Positions 1-8,990 of a DNA stretch of 64,000 nucleotides are shown piece by piece. The stretch's first letter is position 1, and every line of letters starts with the position of its first letter. The notes under the pieces were generated by a model. That model did no database searches, was not told the DNA's origin, and saw nothing but the letters and a program-made list of their open reading frames with translations. The translations under genes were made by a program, and so were the position numbers. Location: the NCBI RefSeq assembly GCF_900091465.1, contig NZ_FMHV01000002.1:1736001-1800000 (forward strand). The letters are read 5' to 3'. The DNA is from Micromonospora rhizosphaerae (GTDB lineage Bacteria > Actinomycetota > Actinomycetes > Mycobacteriales > Micromonosporaceae).

Positions 1-326
1 ACGTGGCTCAACTCGAGCAGCCGTCGAGGCGGTGCGCCGCCCCGACCCCGGACATGCCCGGCGCCGGTCTCGCCGGCCGGCTCGGTGGCGCGCGGCCGGC
101 CGGTGCCCCGGCCACCCTTGTGCGGCTCCGCGACGATCGTCTTGCCGCTGATCCGCACCTCGGCGACCATCAGCAGCCCGAGATGCCGGACGAGGAGCCC
201 GGCCAACTCCTCGTCGGTGATCTCCGGGCCCGGGATGTCCAGCCGGAACCCCTCGGTCCGCAGCCCGCCACCGTTGGCGAAGCTGACCTCCGCGTCGAAC
301 AGCGCCCGCCACTCCTCTGCTGCCAT
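1..326 (-). CDS. Cyclase family protein, N-terminal part (runs off window)
   Basis: This open frame on the minus strand starts at the ATG at 326-324 and stays open to the left edge, about 108 codons. It begins MAAEEWRALFDAEVSF, continues with a region rich in ITDEELAGLLVRHLGLL, and reaches LLELSH just before the edge. From memory, actinobacterial cyclase-family (kynurenine formamidase-like) hydrolases carry such an N-terminal extension, followed by a core opening with a DLSHPI-like motif whose His binds metal. The catalytic core itself lies outside the window, so the call rests on the extension and the ELSH start. A weak GAGGG ribosome site precedes the ATG. It is transcribed divergently from mfd. 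Confidence 0.6.
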   Translation of the reverse strand, partial: MAAEEWRALFDAEVSFANGGGLRTEGFRLDIPGPEITDEELAGLLVRHLGLLMVAEVRISGKTIVAEPHKGGRGTGRPRATEPAGETGAGHVRGRGGAPPRRLLELSH

Positions 327-369
327 GCCCTCGACCCGATCATGGGCGGGTCATCACGTCAAGATCCAC

Positions 370-429
370 GCAAATTCACGGAAAGAGTGGCCACTCCGCG
401 CCCCGAGGCCACGCCTTCCCTGAATTTGC
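370..429. repeat. Long interrupted palindrome between cyclase gene and mfd
   Basis: Left arm 370-392 and right arm 407-429 form a 23-bp stem with three mismatches around a 14-nt loop. The outer arms read GCAAATTCACGGAAAGAGTGG and the near-complement. It sits in the 372-bp divergent intergenic region, nearer the start of the cyclase gene than mfd, so a terminator role is not obvious. The rest of that intergenic (430-698) is a C/G-rich stretch (430-520) with no gene that I can support. It is probably a dispersed chromosomal palindrome. Confidence 0.75.
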
Positions 430-698
430 TGGCCGCGTCGGGCCCCGCGACCGGGCGCCCCGGGCCCGCGCGCCCCGCGCGCCCCGGACGCCCCAGGCGC
501 CCCGGGCCCCGCGCGCCGGGTGACCGCGCCGGGCGGCATGCGGCGGGGCGGTGGGTGGCGGACGAGCGGGGGCGGGAAGGGGGAGAAGGTCGGTGGGCGG
601 AGATAGGCTGGTGGGCGTGCACCCCCCGTCCGGCCGGACGCGGGGTATCTGTCGTGCGCCCCGCCCCACACCGGCGACCTCCCTGGAAGTGATCACAC

Positions 699-3600
699 AT
701 GCTCACCGGACTCTTCTCCGCCGCCCTGGCCGACCCCGGGCTGGCCCGGGCGCGTGACCTGGCGCGCTCCGGTGCCGCCCAGGTCGACGGGCTCGACGTG
801 ACCGCTCCGGCGGCGTTGCGCCCCTTCGCGGTCGCCGCGGTCGCGGCCGAGCCGGGCGAGGCCGGCGCCGACGGCAGGCCGGGCGGGGGCGCTGGCCGGC
901 CGGTGCTCGCGGTGACCGCCACCACCCGCGAGGCCGACGACCTCGCCTCGGCGCTGGGCAGCCTGCTCCCGCCCGAGCAGGTGGCGGTCTTCCCGTCCTG
1001 GGAGACGCTGCCGCACGAGCGGCTCTCCCCGCGTTCGGACACCGTGGGCCGGCGGCTGGCGGTGCTGCGCCGGCTGGCGCATCCGGAGTCGGCCGACGCG
1101 CACGGGCGCAGCGGTCCGCTGCGGGTGGTCGTGGCGCCGGTCCGGTCGCTGCTCCAGCCGCAGCTGAGGGGGCTGGGCGACCTGGAGCCGGTCCAGCTCG
1201 CCGCCGGCGACGAGGCGGACCTGGAGGAGGTCGCCCGCCGGCTCACCGACATGGCGTACGCGCGGGTCGACCTGGTCACCAAGCGGGGCGAGTTCGCCGT
1301 CCGCGGCGGCATCCTGGACATCTTCCCGCCCACCGACGAGCACCCGTCCCGAGTCGAGTTCTGGGGCGACGAGGTGGAGGAGATCCGCACCTTCGCCGTC
1401 GCCGACCAGCGGACCATCGAGCTGGTCCCCCAGCTCTGGGCGCCGCCCTGCCGGGAGCTGCTGCTCAACCCGTCGGTGCGCGAGCGGGCCGCCGCGCTGG
1501 CCCAGGAGCACCCGGAGCTGGCCGAGATCCTCGACAAGCTGGCCGAGGGCATCCCGGTCGAGGGGATGGAGTCGCTCGCTCCGGCGTTGATCGGCCCGGA
1601 CTCGATGGAGCTGCTGCTGGCCGCCATGCCGGCCGGCACCCACGTGCTCCTCTGCGACCCGGAGCGGATCCGGACCCGGGCGCACGACCTGGTCCGTACC
1701 TCCGAGGAGTTCCTCCAGGCCAGCTGGGCCGCGGCCGCCGTCGGCGGCCAGGCCCCGGTCGACCTCGGCGCCGCCGCCTTCAAGACCCTGGCCGACGTAC
1801 GCGCGGCGGCCCGCACCCTGGGCCAGCCCTGGTGGACGCTGTCGCCGTTCGGGCTGGTCGAGGCGGAGGCTGCTCCCGCCCGGCAGCCCTGGGAGGACGA
1901 GCCGACCGAGGTCGACGTCACCCCCGACGACGCGATTGCGGTGACCCTGGCCGCCCAGCCCGCCCCGCTGTACCACGGCGAGACCGCCCGGGTGGTCGAC
2001 GACCTCAAGCGCTGGGCCGGCGAGGGCTGGTCGATCGCCCTGGTCTTCGAGGGGCACGGTCCGGCCCAGCGGGCGGTGGAGGTGCTCCGCGACGCCGGCC
2101 TCGGCGCCCGGCTCACCGAGGAGGTGCCGACCGCGCCCGCCCCCGGTGAGCTGCTGGTCAGCTGCGGCTGCCTGACCGCCGGCTTCGTCGACGAGGCCTC
2201 CCGGTTCGTGCTGCTCACGGGCAACGACGTCACCGGCGGCCGGGGCACCTCGACCCGGGACATGCGCAAGATGCCGAGCCGGCGGCGCAACACCATCGAC
2301 CCGCTGGAGCTCAAGGCCGGCGACTACGTAGTGCACGAGCAGCACGGCATCGGCCGGTACGTCGAGCTGGTGCAGCGCACCGTCAACGGCGCGTCCCGGG
2401 AGTACCTGGTCATCGAGTACGCCCCGAGCAAGCGCGGCCAGCCCGGCGACCGGCTCTTCGTCCCGACCGATCAGCTCGACCAGCTCTCCCGGTACGTCGG
2501 CGGCGAGCAGCCCACGCTGCACAAGATGGGCGGTTCGGACTGGCAGAAGTCGAAGGCGCGCGCCCGCAAGGCGGTCCGCGAGATCGCCGCACAGCTCATC
2601 CAGCTCTACGCGGCCCGCAAGGCGTCCAAGGGGCACAACTTCGGCCCGGACACCCCGTGGCAGCGGGAGCTGGAGGACGCCTTCCCGTGGCAGGAGACGC
2701 CGGACCAGCTCGCCGCGATCGAGGAGGTCAAGCGGGACATGGAGCAGACCGTCCCGATGGACCGGCTGATCTGCGGCGACGTCGGGTACGGCAAGACCGA
2801 GATCGCGGTCCGGGCCGCGTTCAAGGCGGTGCAGGACGGTAAGCAGGTGGCGGTGCTGGTGCCCACCACGCTGCTGGTGCAGCAGCACTACAACACCTTC
2901 GCCGAGCGGATGAGCCAGTTCCCGGTGACCATCCGGCAGCTCTCCCGCTTCCAGACGCCGAAGGAGGCCGAGCAGACCCTGGCGATGGCCGCGGACGGGA
3001 CGGCCGACATCGTCATCGGCACCCACCGGCTGCTCCAGTCGGCCGCCCGGTTCAAGTCGCTGGGCCTGGTCATCGTGGACGAGGAGCAGCGCTTCGGGGT
3101 CGAGCACAAGGAGCACCTGAAGACCATGCGGGCCTCGGTCGACGTGCTGAGCATGTCGGCCACCCCGATCCCGCGGACGCTGGAGATGGCCATCACCGGC
3201 ATCCGGGAGATGTCCACCATCGCCACCCCGCCGGAGGAGCGGCACCCGGTGCTCACCTCCGTCGGGGCGTACGACGAGCGGCAGGTGGCCGCCGCCATCC
3301 ACCGCGAGCTGCTCCGCGACGGGCAGGTCTTCTACCTGCACAACCGGGTCGAGTCGATCGAGAAGGCGGCCCGGAAGCTCCGCGAGCTGGTGCCCGAGGC
3401 GCGGGTCGCGGTGGCGCACGGCCAGATGAGCGAGGACGCGCTCGAGAAGGTGATGGTCGGCTTCTGGGAGAAGGAGTTCGACGTCCTGGTCTGCACCACC
3501 ATCGTGGAGTCCGGCATCGACATCCCGAACGCCAACACCCTGATCGTGGAGCGGGCCGACCTGCTCGGCCTGGCCCAGCTGCACCAGATCCGGGGCCGGG

Positions 3601-4367
3601 TCGGCCGGGGCCGGGAGCGGGCGTACGCGTACTTCCTCTACCCGGCGGACAAGCCGCTGACCGAGAACGCGCACGAGCGGCTGGCCACCATCGCGCAGCA
3701 CACCGAGCTGGGCGCCGGCATGTACGTGGCGATGAAGGACCTGGAGATCCGGGGCGCCGGCAACCTGCTCGGCGGCGAGCAGTCCGGCCACATCGAGGGC
3801 GTCGGCTTCGACCTGTACGTGCGGATGGTCGGCGAGGCGGTGTCGGCGTTCAAGGGCGAGCGTGCCGAGGAGGAGGTCGACGTCAAGATCGACCTCCCGG
3901 TCGACGCGCACCTGCCGCACGACTACGTCGGGGTGGAGCGGCTGCGGCTGGAGATGTACCGGAAGCTCGCCGAGGCCCGCGACGAGGAGCGGCTGCGGGA
4001 GGTGGTCGCCGAGATGACCGACCGGTACGGCGAGCCGCCCGTCCCGGTGCAGAACCTGGTCGCGGTGGCCCGGTTCCGGCTGCTGGCCCGCCGGTACGGC
4101 CTCACCGACGTGTCCATGCAGGGCAAGCACCTCCGGTTCAGCCCGCTGCCGCTGCCCGATTCCAAGCAGCTGCGGCTCAAGCGCTACCACCCGGACTCGG
4201 TCTACAAGCAGGCCCTCGACCAGGTCAGCGTCCCGCGCCCGAGCAGCCGCCGGATCGGCGGGGAGCCGCTGCGCGACCAGGCCCTGCTGGAGTGGTGCGC
4301 CCAGCTCCTCTCCGACGTCCTCGGCGACCCGGCGCCGGTCGAGCCGGCCGTCGCCGCCGCCCGCTGA
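699..4367 (+). CDS. mfd: Transcription-repair coupling factor Mfd
   Basis: Mfd is an ATP-driven translocase that removes RNA polymerase stalled at DNA lesions and recruits UvrA. At 1222 aa it is the usual full length. The UvrB-like N-terminal region shows FPSWETLPHERLSP near residue 98 and GGILDIFPP near 203. A CarD/RNAP-interacting module follows near 538 (KAGDYVVHEQHGIGRY). The helicase domains carry Walker A GDVGYGKTE near 693, DEEQ near 793 and RGRVGRGRERAYAY near 965. The TRCF C-terminal domain ends the protein. The ATG at 699 is the natural start. It heads a run of same-strand genes that includes mazG, an order also known from mycobacteria. Confidence 0.97.
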   Translation: MLTGLFSAALADPGLARARDLARSGAAQVDGLDVTAPAALRPFAVAAVAAEPGEAGADGRPGGGAGRPVLAVTATTREADDLASALGSLLPPEQVAVFPSWETLPHERLSPRSDTVGRRLAVLRRLAHPESADAHGRSGPLRVVVAPVRSLLQPQLRGLGDLEPVQLAAGDEADLEEVARRLTDMAYARVDLVTKRGEFAVRGGILDIFPPTDEHPSRVEFWGDEVEEIRTFAVADQRTIELVPQLWAPPCRELLLNPSVRERAAALAQEHPELAEILDKLAEGIPVEGMESLAPALIGPDSMELLLAAMPAGTHVLLCDPERIRTRAHDLVRTSEEFLQASWAAAAVGGQAPVDLGAAAFKTLADVRAAARTLGQPWWTLSPFGLVEAEAAPARQPWEDEPTEVDVTPDDAIAVTLAAQPAPLYHGETARVVDDLKRWAGEGWSIALVFEGHGPAQRAVEVLRDAGLGARLTEEVPTAPAPGELLVSCGCLTAGFVDEASRFVLLTGNDVTGGRGTSTRDMRKMPSRRRNTIDPLELKAGDYVVHEQHGIGRYVELVQRTVNGASREYLVIEYAPSKRGQPGDRLFVPTDQLDQLSRYVGGEQPTLHKMGGSDWQKSKARARKAVREIAAQLIQLYAARKASKGHNFGPDTPWQRELEDAFPWQETPDQLAAIEEVKRDMEQTVPMDRLICGDVGYGKTEIAVRAAFKAVQDGKQVAVLVPTTLLVQQHYNTFAERMSQFPVTIRQLSRFQTPKEAEQTLAMAADGTADIVIGTHRLLQSAARFKSLGLVIVDEEQRFGVEHKEHLKTMRASVDVLSMSATPIPRTLEMAITGIREMSTIATPPEERHPVLTSVGAYDERQVAAAIHRELLRDGQVFYLHNRVESIEKAARKLRELVPEARVAVAHGQMSEDALEKVMVGFWEKEFDVLVCTTIVESGIDIPNANTLIVERADLLGLAQLHQIRGRVGRGRERAYAYFLYPADKPLTENAHERLATIAQHTELGAGMYVAMKDLEIRGAGNLLGGEQSGHIEGVGFDLYVRMVGEAVSAFKGERAEEEVDVKIDLPVDAHLPHDYVGVERLRLEMYRKLAEARDEERLREVVAEMTDRYGEPPVPVQNLVAVARFRLLARRYGLTDVSMQGKHLRFSPLPLPDSKQLRLKRYHPDSVYKQALDQVSVPRPSSRRIGGEPLRDQALLEWCAQLLSDVLGDPAPVEPAVAAAR

Positions 4368-4382
4368 CCCCCGACCGCCGGC

Positions 4383-4439
4383 TGATCATGAAGTTGTTGT
4401 CGCGACACGCCGGAGCGGCCGGCAACAACTTCATGATCA
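4383..4439. repeat. Perfect 17-bp inverted repeat (TGATCA...AAGTT family)
   Basis: TGATCATGAAGTTGTTG at 4383-4399 is perfectly complementary to 4423-4439, with a 23-nt GC-rich loop. It lies 15 bp after the mfd stop and could act as an mfd terminator, though no T-tract follows. A related element with the same TGATCA...AAGTT ends lies at 6307-6363. Confidence 0.85.
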
Positions 4440-4528
4440 TCGGCGCGGGGCGGCTCGCCTCGGCGTGGGGCGGCGCGGCGTGGTGGGCGGCGCCACAGGC
4501 CGCGACGGGGCGTGAGAGAGTTGCCGGC

Positions 4529-5305
4529 ATGCGTGCTCGCCGTCTCATCGCCGCCGCCAGCGTCGCGGCCCTCGCTGTCCTCTCCCTCGCCGCCTGCGGC
4601 CGGTCCGCGCCGAACGTCGCCGCGTACGTCGGGGACACGACCTACTCGGTCGACCGGGTGGACGCCATCCACGACGAGGCCCAGGCGACGTACGCCGACT
4701 CGGTCCGGACTCAGGCCCAGCAGCGGGGGCTGACCCCGAGCCCGGACCAGCTCCGGCTGAACGTCGACCGGCAGGACATCCTCAACCTGCTGGTCGGCAT
4801 CGACCTGGGTAAGCGGATCGCCGCCGAGAAGCAGGTCCAGGTGCAGGACCAGCTCAGTGCCGAGCAGCTCGGCCGGGAGCTGGGCGTGCCGAACACCGAG
4901 TACGCCAAGCTCGCCGCCGAGTGGTACGACATCTACCTGGCGCTGCAGGCCGGCCTGCCGCCGGCCGAGCTGACCGACGACTCGCGCGGCAAGCTCTACG
5001 ACGCGCTGGTCAAGGCCGGCGTGGCCCCGGCCGGCTGGTCCGCGGAGGAGCAGGCCAAGCAGTTCGAGCAGGCGGCGTTCACCCGGCAGGTCTCCGCGGT
5101 GAGCGCGGCGCTCCAGGACGAGGTGAAGAAGCTCGACGTCACGGTCAACCCGCGGTTCCCCGCCCTGGAGATTCCGGCGCTGCTGCAGACCCAGAACGGC
5201 TTCCGCCAGTACGACCTGCCGTACGTCGAGGGCAACCGGCAGGTCACCGACATCTCCACCCCGGAGCCGGTGGCCACCGAGCCGACCGGTCCGGCCGCCT
5301 CCTGA
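4529..5305 (+). CDS. SurA-N-like lipoprotein (periplasmic chaperone-like)
   Basis: This 258-aa protein begins at ATG 4529, preceded by GAGAG. The N-terminus is a lipoprotein signal: MRARR, a hydrophobic stretch, then the lipobox LAAC near residue 25. The mature part is helical and charged (for example AIHDEAQATYADSVRTQAQQ, residues about 50-70), like the SurA N-terminal domain of peptidyl-prolyl isomerase/foldase lipoproteins. No parvulin catalytic domain is visible, so a chaperone rather than isomerase role is inferred. The tail is Pro/Thr rich. mazG follows after 2 nt, implying co-transcription. Confidence 0.75.
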   Translation: MRARRLIAAASVAALAVLSLAACGRSAPNVAAYVGDTTYSVDRVDAIHDEAQATYADSVRTQAQQRGLTPSPDQLRLNVDRQDILNLLVGIDLGKRIAAEKQVQVQDQLSAEQLGRELGVPNTEYAKLAAEWYDIYLALQAGLPPAELTDDSRGKLYDALVKAGVAPAGWSAEEQAKQFEQAAFTRQVSAVSAALQDEVKKLDVTVNPRFPALEIPALLQTQNGFRQYDLPYVEGNRQVTDISTPEPVATEPTGPAAS

Positions 5306-5307
5306 GC

Positions 5308-6309
5308 ATGACCGCGCGGATCGTCCTGCTGGTCACCTCGCCCCGGCTGCCGGCCGGCCTGCTGACCGCGGCCGCCTGGGACGTCGTACGCCAGGCCCCG
5401 GTGCTGGCCGGCTCGGAGAGCGAGCTGAGTGCGGCGATCCGCGCGGCGGACGCCGAGGTCACCCTGGTGGCGAGCGGGGCGACCCAGGCGCTGCTCGACG
5501 CGGCCGCCGCGCACGGCACGGCGGTCTGGCTGGCCGGGCCGACCGGCGACGAGGCGCTGGCCCGGGAGCTGGGGCTGCGGTTGGCCCGCGAGCCGGGCCT
5601 GGCCGAGCTGGAGCTGATGTACGGCTCGTGGGATCCGCCCGGGGCCCGGCTGCTCGACGCGGTCGAGGTGATGGACCGGCTCGCCTCGCCGGGCGGCGAC
5701 CCGTGGAAGCGGGCGCAGACCCACCGCAGCCTGGCCGGCTTCCTGCTCGAGGAGTGCTACGAGGCGTACGACGCGATCAGCGCCGACGACACCGACGCGC
5801 TCCGCGAGGAGCTGGGTGACGTGCTCCTCCAGGTGCTGCTGCACGCCCGGCTCGCCGAGGAGCTGCCCGAGGGCAAGCGGTGGACCGTCGACGACGTGGC
5901 CGGCGGCCTGGTCGACAAGATGGTCCGCCGCAATCCGCACGTCTTCGCGGGGGAGCAGGCCGGCACGCTGGAGGAGATCACTGCGAACTGGGAGCGGATC
6001 AAGCGGGCCGAGAAGGCCCGCGAGTCGGTGCTCAACGGCATCGCGCTGAGCCAGCCGGCGCTCGCCCTGGCCGCCAAGATCCTGGACCGAGCCGCCCGCG
6101 TCCACCTGGCCGTGCCCCTCCCGATGACCGACGCCCAGCCGGACGCCGCGGCGAGACTGGGCGCCACCCTCCTGGCCACCGTCGCGGCGGCCCGCAACGA
6201 GGGCCTCGACCCCGAGGCCGCCCTCCGCCGCGCCACCCTCGCCCACGCCGACGCCATCCGCACGGCCGAACGCGCCCTCCGGCCCTCCGGCCCCGACCAG
6301 CCGAGTTGA
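5308..6309 (+). CDS. mazG: Nucleoside triphosphate pyrophosphohydrolase MazG
   Basis: MazG hydrolyses (d)NTPs, including damaged ones, to the monophosphate and PPi. This 333-aa protein has an N-terminal region of about 110 residues (tetrapyrrole-methylase-like remnant seen in actinobacterial MazG) and a MazG core. The metal-binding helices carry EECYEAYDA near residue 148 and EELGDVLLQVLLHARLAEE near 167, the expected ExxE...ExxD arrangement. The ATG at 5308 follows the upstream stop by 2 nt. The order mfd, mazG, lipoprotein, eno is known from other actinobacteria; here the lipoprotein precedes mazG. Confidence 0.93.
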   Translation: MTARIVLLVTSPRLPAGLLTAAAWDVVRQAPVLAGSESELSAAIRAADAEVTLVASGATQALLDAAAAHGTAVWLAGPTGDEALARELGLRLAREPGLAELELMYGSWDPPGARLLDAVEVMDRLASPGGDPWKRAQTHRSLAGFLLEECYEAYDAISADDTDALREELGDVLLQVLLHARLAEELPEGKRWTVDDVAGGLVDKMVRRNPHVFAGEQAGTLEEITANWERIKRAEKARESVLNGIALSQPALALAAKILDRAARVHLAVPLPMTDAQPDAAARLGATLLATVAAARNEGLDPEAALRRATLAHADAIRTAERALRPSGPDQPS

Positions 6310-6363
6310 TCAAGAAGTTTGCGTCGGGAGACGTGCTTTCGCTGACGCTAACTTCTTTGATCA
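6307..6363. repeat. Near-perfect 19-20-bp inverted repeat after mazG
   Basis: TGATCAAGAAGTTTGCGTC (6307-6325) pairs with 6344-6363 with one bulge and one mismatch around an 18-nt loop. It overlaps the mazG stop codon and ends 52 bp before the next start. It resembles the element at 4383-4439 and may be a terminator or a mobile palindrome. Confidence 0.8.
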
Positions 6364-6415
6364 CCGCAGGCTGCGGCGGGGCCTCGGCGGGTGGGGAGAT
6401 CGGTAGGGTCTGGGC

Positions 6416-8035
6416 ATGGAGTCGTTCGTGCCGCTCGCCGAGCGGATCGTGGAGGCGTTGCTGGAAAGCCGGCCGGGGCTCGCGTCGTCTGCGGGCGACC
6501 ACCGGTACGACGATCGGCTGCCCGACCTCTCGGCCGACGCCCTCGCCGCCGACCAGGCGATGCTCAAGGACGCGGCCGACGCGCTCTCGGAGATCGACCC
6601 GGACTCTCTCGACGTCGATGAGCAGGTCGACCATGCGCTGCTCAGCAGCATGGTCGACCGGGAGCTGTTCGAGGCGACGGAGATCCGCGCGCACGAGTGG
6701 GACCCGCTGCGGCACAACCCCGGCCCGCTGCTGCACGCCCTGCTCGCCCGCCCGTACGCCCCGGCCGAGGTGCGGCTGACCCACCTGGCCGGGCGGCTGG
6801 CGGCCGTACCGGACGCCCTGGCGACCGCGCGCGCGACGCTGCGCGACATGCCGCGGATCCACGCCGAGACGGCGGTCGGGCAGTTCACCGGCACGGCCGC
6901 GCTGATCCGCGACGAGGTGTCGGTGCTGCTGAACGAGGCGCCCGGGCTGTACGACCGGGTCGAGCCGGCGGCGACCGCGGCGATCGCCGCGCTCGAGGAG
7001 TTCGTGGCCTGGCTGCGGATCGGCCTGGCCGCCGACGCCGGGCCGGGGCGCGACCCCCGGCTGGGCCGGCCCCGCTGGGAGGCACGGCTCTGGCACACCC
7101 TCGACACCGAGCTGGGCGCCGCCGAGGTGCAGCGCCGCGCCTGGGCCAACCTGGAGCGGGTCACCGCGGAGATCCGCGAGGCGGCCGTCGAGCTGGTCGG
7201 CGGCCCGGCCGACGACGAGACCGTACGCCGGGCGCTGGACCTGCTGGCCGCCGAGCATCCGAACGACCAGTCCATCGTGGACCTCGCCTCGATCACCCTG
7301 GACGAGGCGACGGACTTCGTCCGCGACCACGATCTGATCACCCTGGTCGACGACCCCTGCGTAATCCAGGAGATGCCGGAGTTCGCCCGGGGCGTGGCGG
7401 TGGCGTACTGCGACTCGCCGGGCCCGCTGGAGACGGCGAACGTGCCGACCTTCTACTGCATCGCGCCCACCCCGGCGGATTGGCCGGCGCACCGGGTCGA
7501 GTCGTTCTACCGCGAGTACAACGACCACATGATCCGCAACCTGACCGTGCACGAGGCGATGCCGGGCCACTTCCTCCAGCTCGCCCACGCCCGTCGGCAC
7601 ACCGGCCCGACCCGGGTTCGCCCGCTGACCGAGTCCGGGGTGTTCGTCGAGGGCTGGGCGGTCTACGCCGAGGAGCTGATGGCCGGCGTCGGCTTCGGCG
7701 GCCTGCCGGTGCGCCTGCAGCAGCTCAAGATGCAGCTGCGGATGACCATCAACGCGCTCCTCGACCGGCTGGTGCACTGCGAGGAGCTGCCCGAGTCCGA
7801 GGCGATGGCGCTGATGACCGGGCGCGGCTTCCAGGAGGAGGGCGAGGCGGCCGGCAAGTGGCGGCGGGCGCTGCTCACCTCGACCCAGCTCTCCACCTAC
7901 TTCGTCGGCTGGAGCGAGATGGCCGACATCGCCGCCGCCCGCCCCGACGGGGTTTCGATGCGGGAGTGGCACGACGCGATGCTCGCCCACGACTGCCCGC
8001 CGCCGCGCCACCTGCGCACCCTGCTGGGCGGGTAA
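6416..8035 (+). CDS. DUF885 family metallopeptidase-like protein
   Basis: This 539-aa protein starts at ATG 6416. The hallmark is HEAMPGHFLQ near residue 378, an HExxxGH zinc site, followed by a Glu-rich segment ESGVFVEGWAVYAEELM near 402, as in the DUF885/M32-like clan of bacterial metallopeptidases. No signal peptide is seen, so it is probably cytoplasmic. The substrate is unknown. It stands alone between a palindrome upstream and a truncated repeat element downstream (8046-8075). Confidence 0.85.
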   Translation: MESFVPLAERIVEALLESRPGLASSAGDHRYDDRLPDLSADALAADQAMLKDAADALSEIDPDSLDVDEQVDHALLSSMVDRELFEATEIRAHEWDPLRHNPGPLLHALLARPYAPAEVRLTHLAGRLAAVPDALATARATLRDMPRIHAETAVGQFTGTAALIRDEVSVLLNEAPGLYDRVEPAATAAIAALEEFVAWLRIGLAADAGPGRDPRLGRPRWEARLWHTLDTELGAAEVQRRAWANLERVTAEIREAAVELVGGPADDETVRRALDLLAAEHPNDQSIVDLASITLDEATDFVRDHDLITLVDDPCVIQEMPEFARGVAVAYCDSPGPLETANVPTFYCIAPTPADWPAHRVESFYREYNDHMIRNLTVHEAMPGHFLQLAHARRHTGPTRVRPLTESGVFVEGWAVYAEELMAGVGFGGLPVRLQQLKMQLRMTINALLDRLVHCEELPESEAMALMTGRGFQEEGEAAGKWRRALLTSTQLSTYFVGWSEMADIAAARPDGVSMREWHDAMLAHDCPPPRHLRTLLGG

Positions 8036-8045
8036 GGGCCGCCCC

Positions 8046-8075
8046 CCGTAGAGCAGGGTCCCCTGTCAACACCCC
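8046..8075. repeat. GTAGAGCAGGGTCCCCTGTCAAC palindromic repeat copy
   Basis: The stretch from 8046 contains GTAGAGCAGGGTCCCC and then TGTCAACACC, a single copy of the family found at 37572-37627 and 38663-38716. The core CAGGGTCCCCTG is itself palindromic. It lies in the convergent gap between the DUF885 gene (+) and nudC (-) and may act as a two-way terminator. Confidence 0.6.
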
Positions 8076-8096
8076 GCCGGGCGCGGACGGCGGCGG

Positions 8097-8990
8097 TCAG
8101 CGCCGCGGGCGGACGGCGACCGCGTCGATCAGCCAGCGCGAGATGGAGTACGCCGGCGGCAGCTCCGCCGGCAGCGCGTCCAGCGGGAACCAGCGGGCCT
8201 CGGCCAGCTCCCTACCGTCGACCACCGGTTCGGCGCTCGGCTCGATGGCCGTGGCGGTGAAGCCGGCCAGCAGGGTGCCCGGCCCGGACATCGCCCAGGG
8301 CTGGCTGCCGAAGTAGGTCGGCTCGGCGATGGCGAGCCCCACCTCCTCGGCGACCTCCCGGTGGGCGGCCGCCTCCAGCGACTCGCCCGCCTCGACGAAG
8401 CCGGCCACCAGGGCCCACAGCCCGGTCGGGCCGTACGCGTGGCGGACCAGCAGCAGTTCGTCGGGGCCGCCACGGCCGGGGCGGGTGATCGCGACCAGCA
8501 CCGCGGCGGAGAGCTGCATCGGCACGTACAGGTCGCAGTCGGGGCAGCGCCGCGCCGTCTCGCCGGGCACGTCGGCCAGTTCCGCCCGGCAGGCCCCGCA
8601 CCACCGGTGGGTACGCCGCCAGGTCAGCACCGCCAACGCCCGCCCGGCCAGCGTCACCGGCGGCTCGGGCAGCTCGGCGGCGAGCGCCCGCCAGCTCCGC
8701 CAGCGCCCCGGCAGATCCTCGGCGTCCGCCACCTCGGCCGCCCAGGCCGGTACGCCGTCCAGCGTGCCGACCGGCACCCAGTCGGTCCCCGCCGGCAGGT
8801 CGCCGACCCATGGGAAGTGCCCGTCCGGTCCGGTCAGCAGCTTGCGCCCGGCAACCGGCAGGGCGATGTCGGTCGGCGCCGGCGGTGTACCGGCGGCCGC
8901 GCCGGGGACGAACCCGCGGGCGGCAGCCACCGGGCGGGCGGGGGCGCCCGGTGCGGGGCCTCCGCGAGAATCGGGCGACGGCTCGGTCAT
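8097..8990 (-). CDS. nudC: NAD(+) diphosphatase / RNA NAD-decapping Nudix hydrolase NudC
   Basis: NudC cleaves NAD(H) to NMN(H) and AMP and can remove NAD caps from RNA. The protein is 297 aa. A zinc ribbon (WCGAC near residue 130, CPDC near 148) precedes the Nudix box GFVEAGESLEAAAHREVAEE (residues about 195-215). The NudC-specific motif SQPW follows as SQPWAMSGPG, whereas Escherichia coli has SQPWPFPQS. The ATG at 8990 overlaps the stop of the upstream lipoprotein gene in an ATGA junction, so the two are translationally coupled. Confidence 0.93.
   Translation of the reverse strand: MTEPSPDSRGGPAPGAPARPVAAARGFVPGAAAGTPPAPTDIALPVAGRKLLTGPDGHFPWVGDLPAGTDWVPVGTLDGVPAWAAEVADAEDLPGRWRSWRALAAELPEPPVTLAGRALAVLTWRRTHRWCGACRAELADVPGETARRCPDCDLYVPMQLSAAVLVAITRPGRGGPDELLLVRHAYGPTGLWALVAGFVEAGESLEAAAHREVAEEVGLAIAEPTYFGSQPWAMSGPGTLLAGFTATAIEPSAEPVVDGRELAEARWFPLDALPAELPPAYSISRWLIDAVAVRPRR

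Noticed and set aside
359..2314. Long minus-strand open frame across the mfd start
   Set aside because: It is antisense to mfd, rich in Arg/Ser without any motif, and mfd is complete on the other strand; a high-GC shadow frame.
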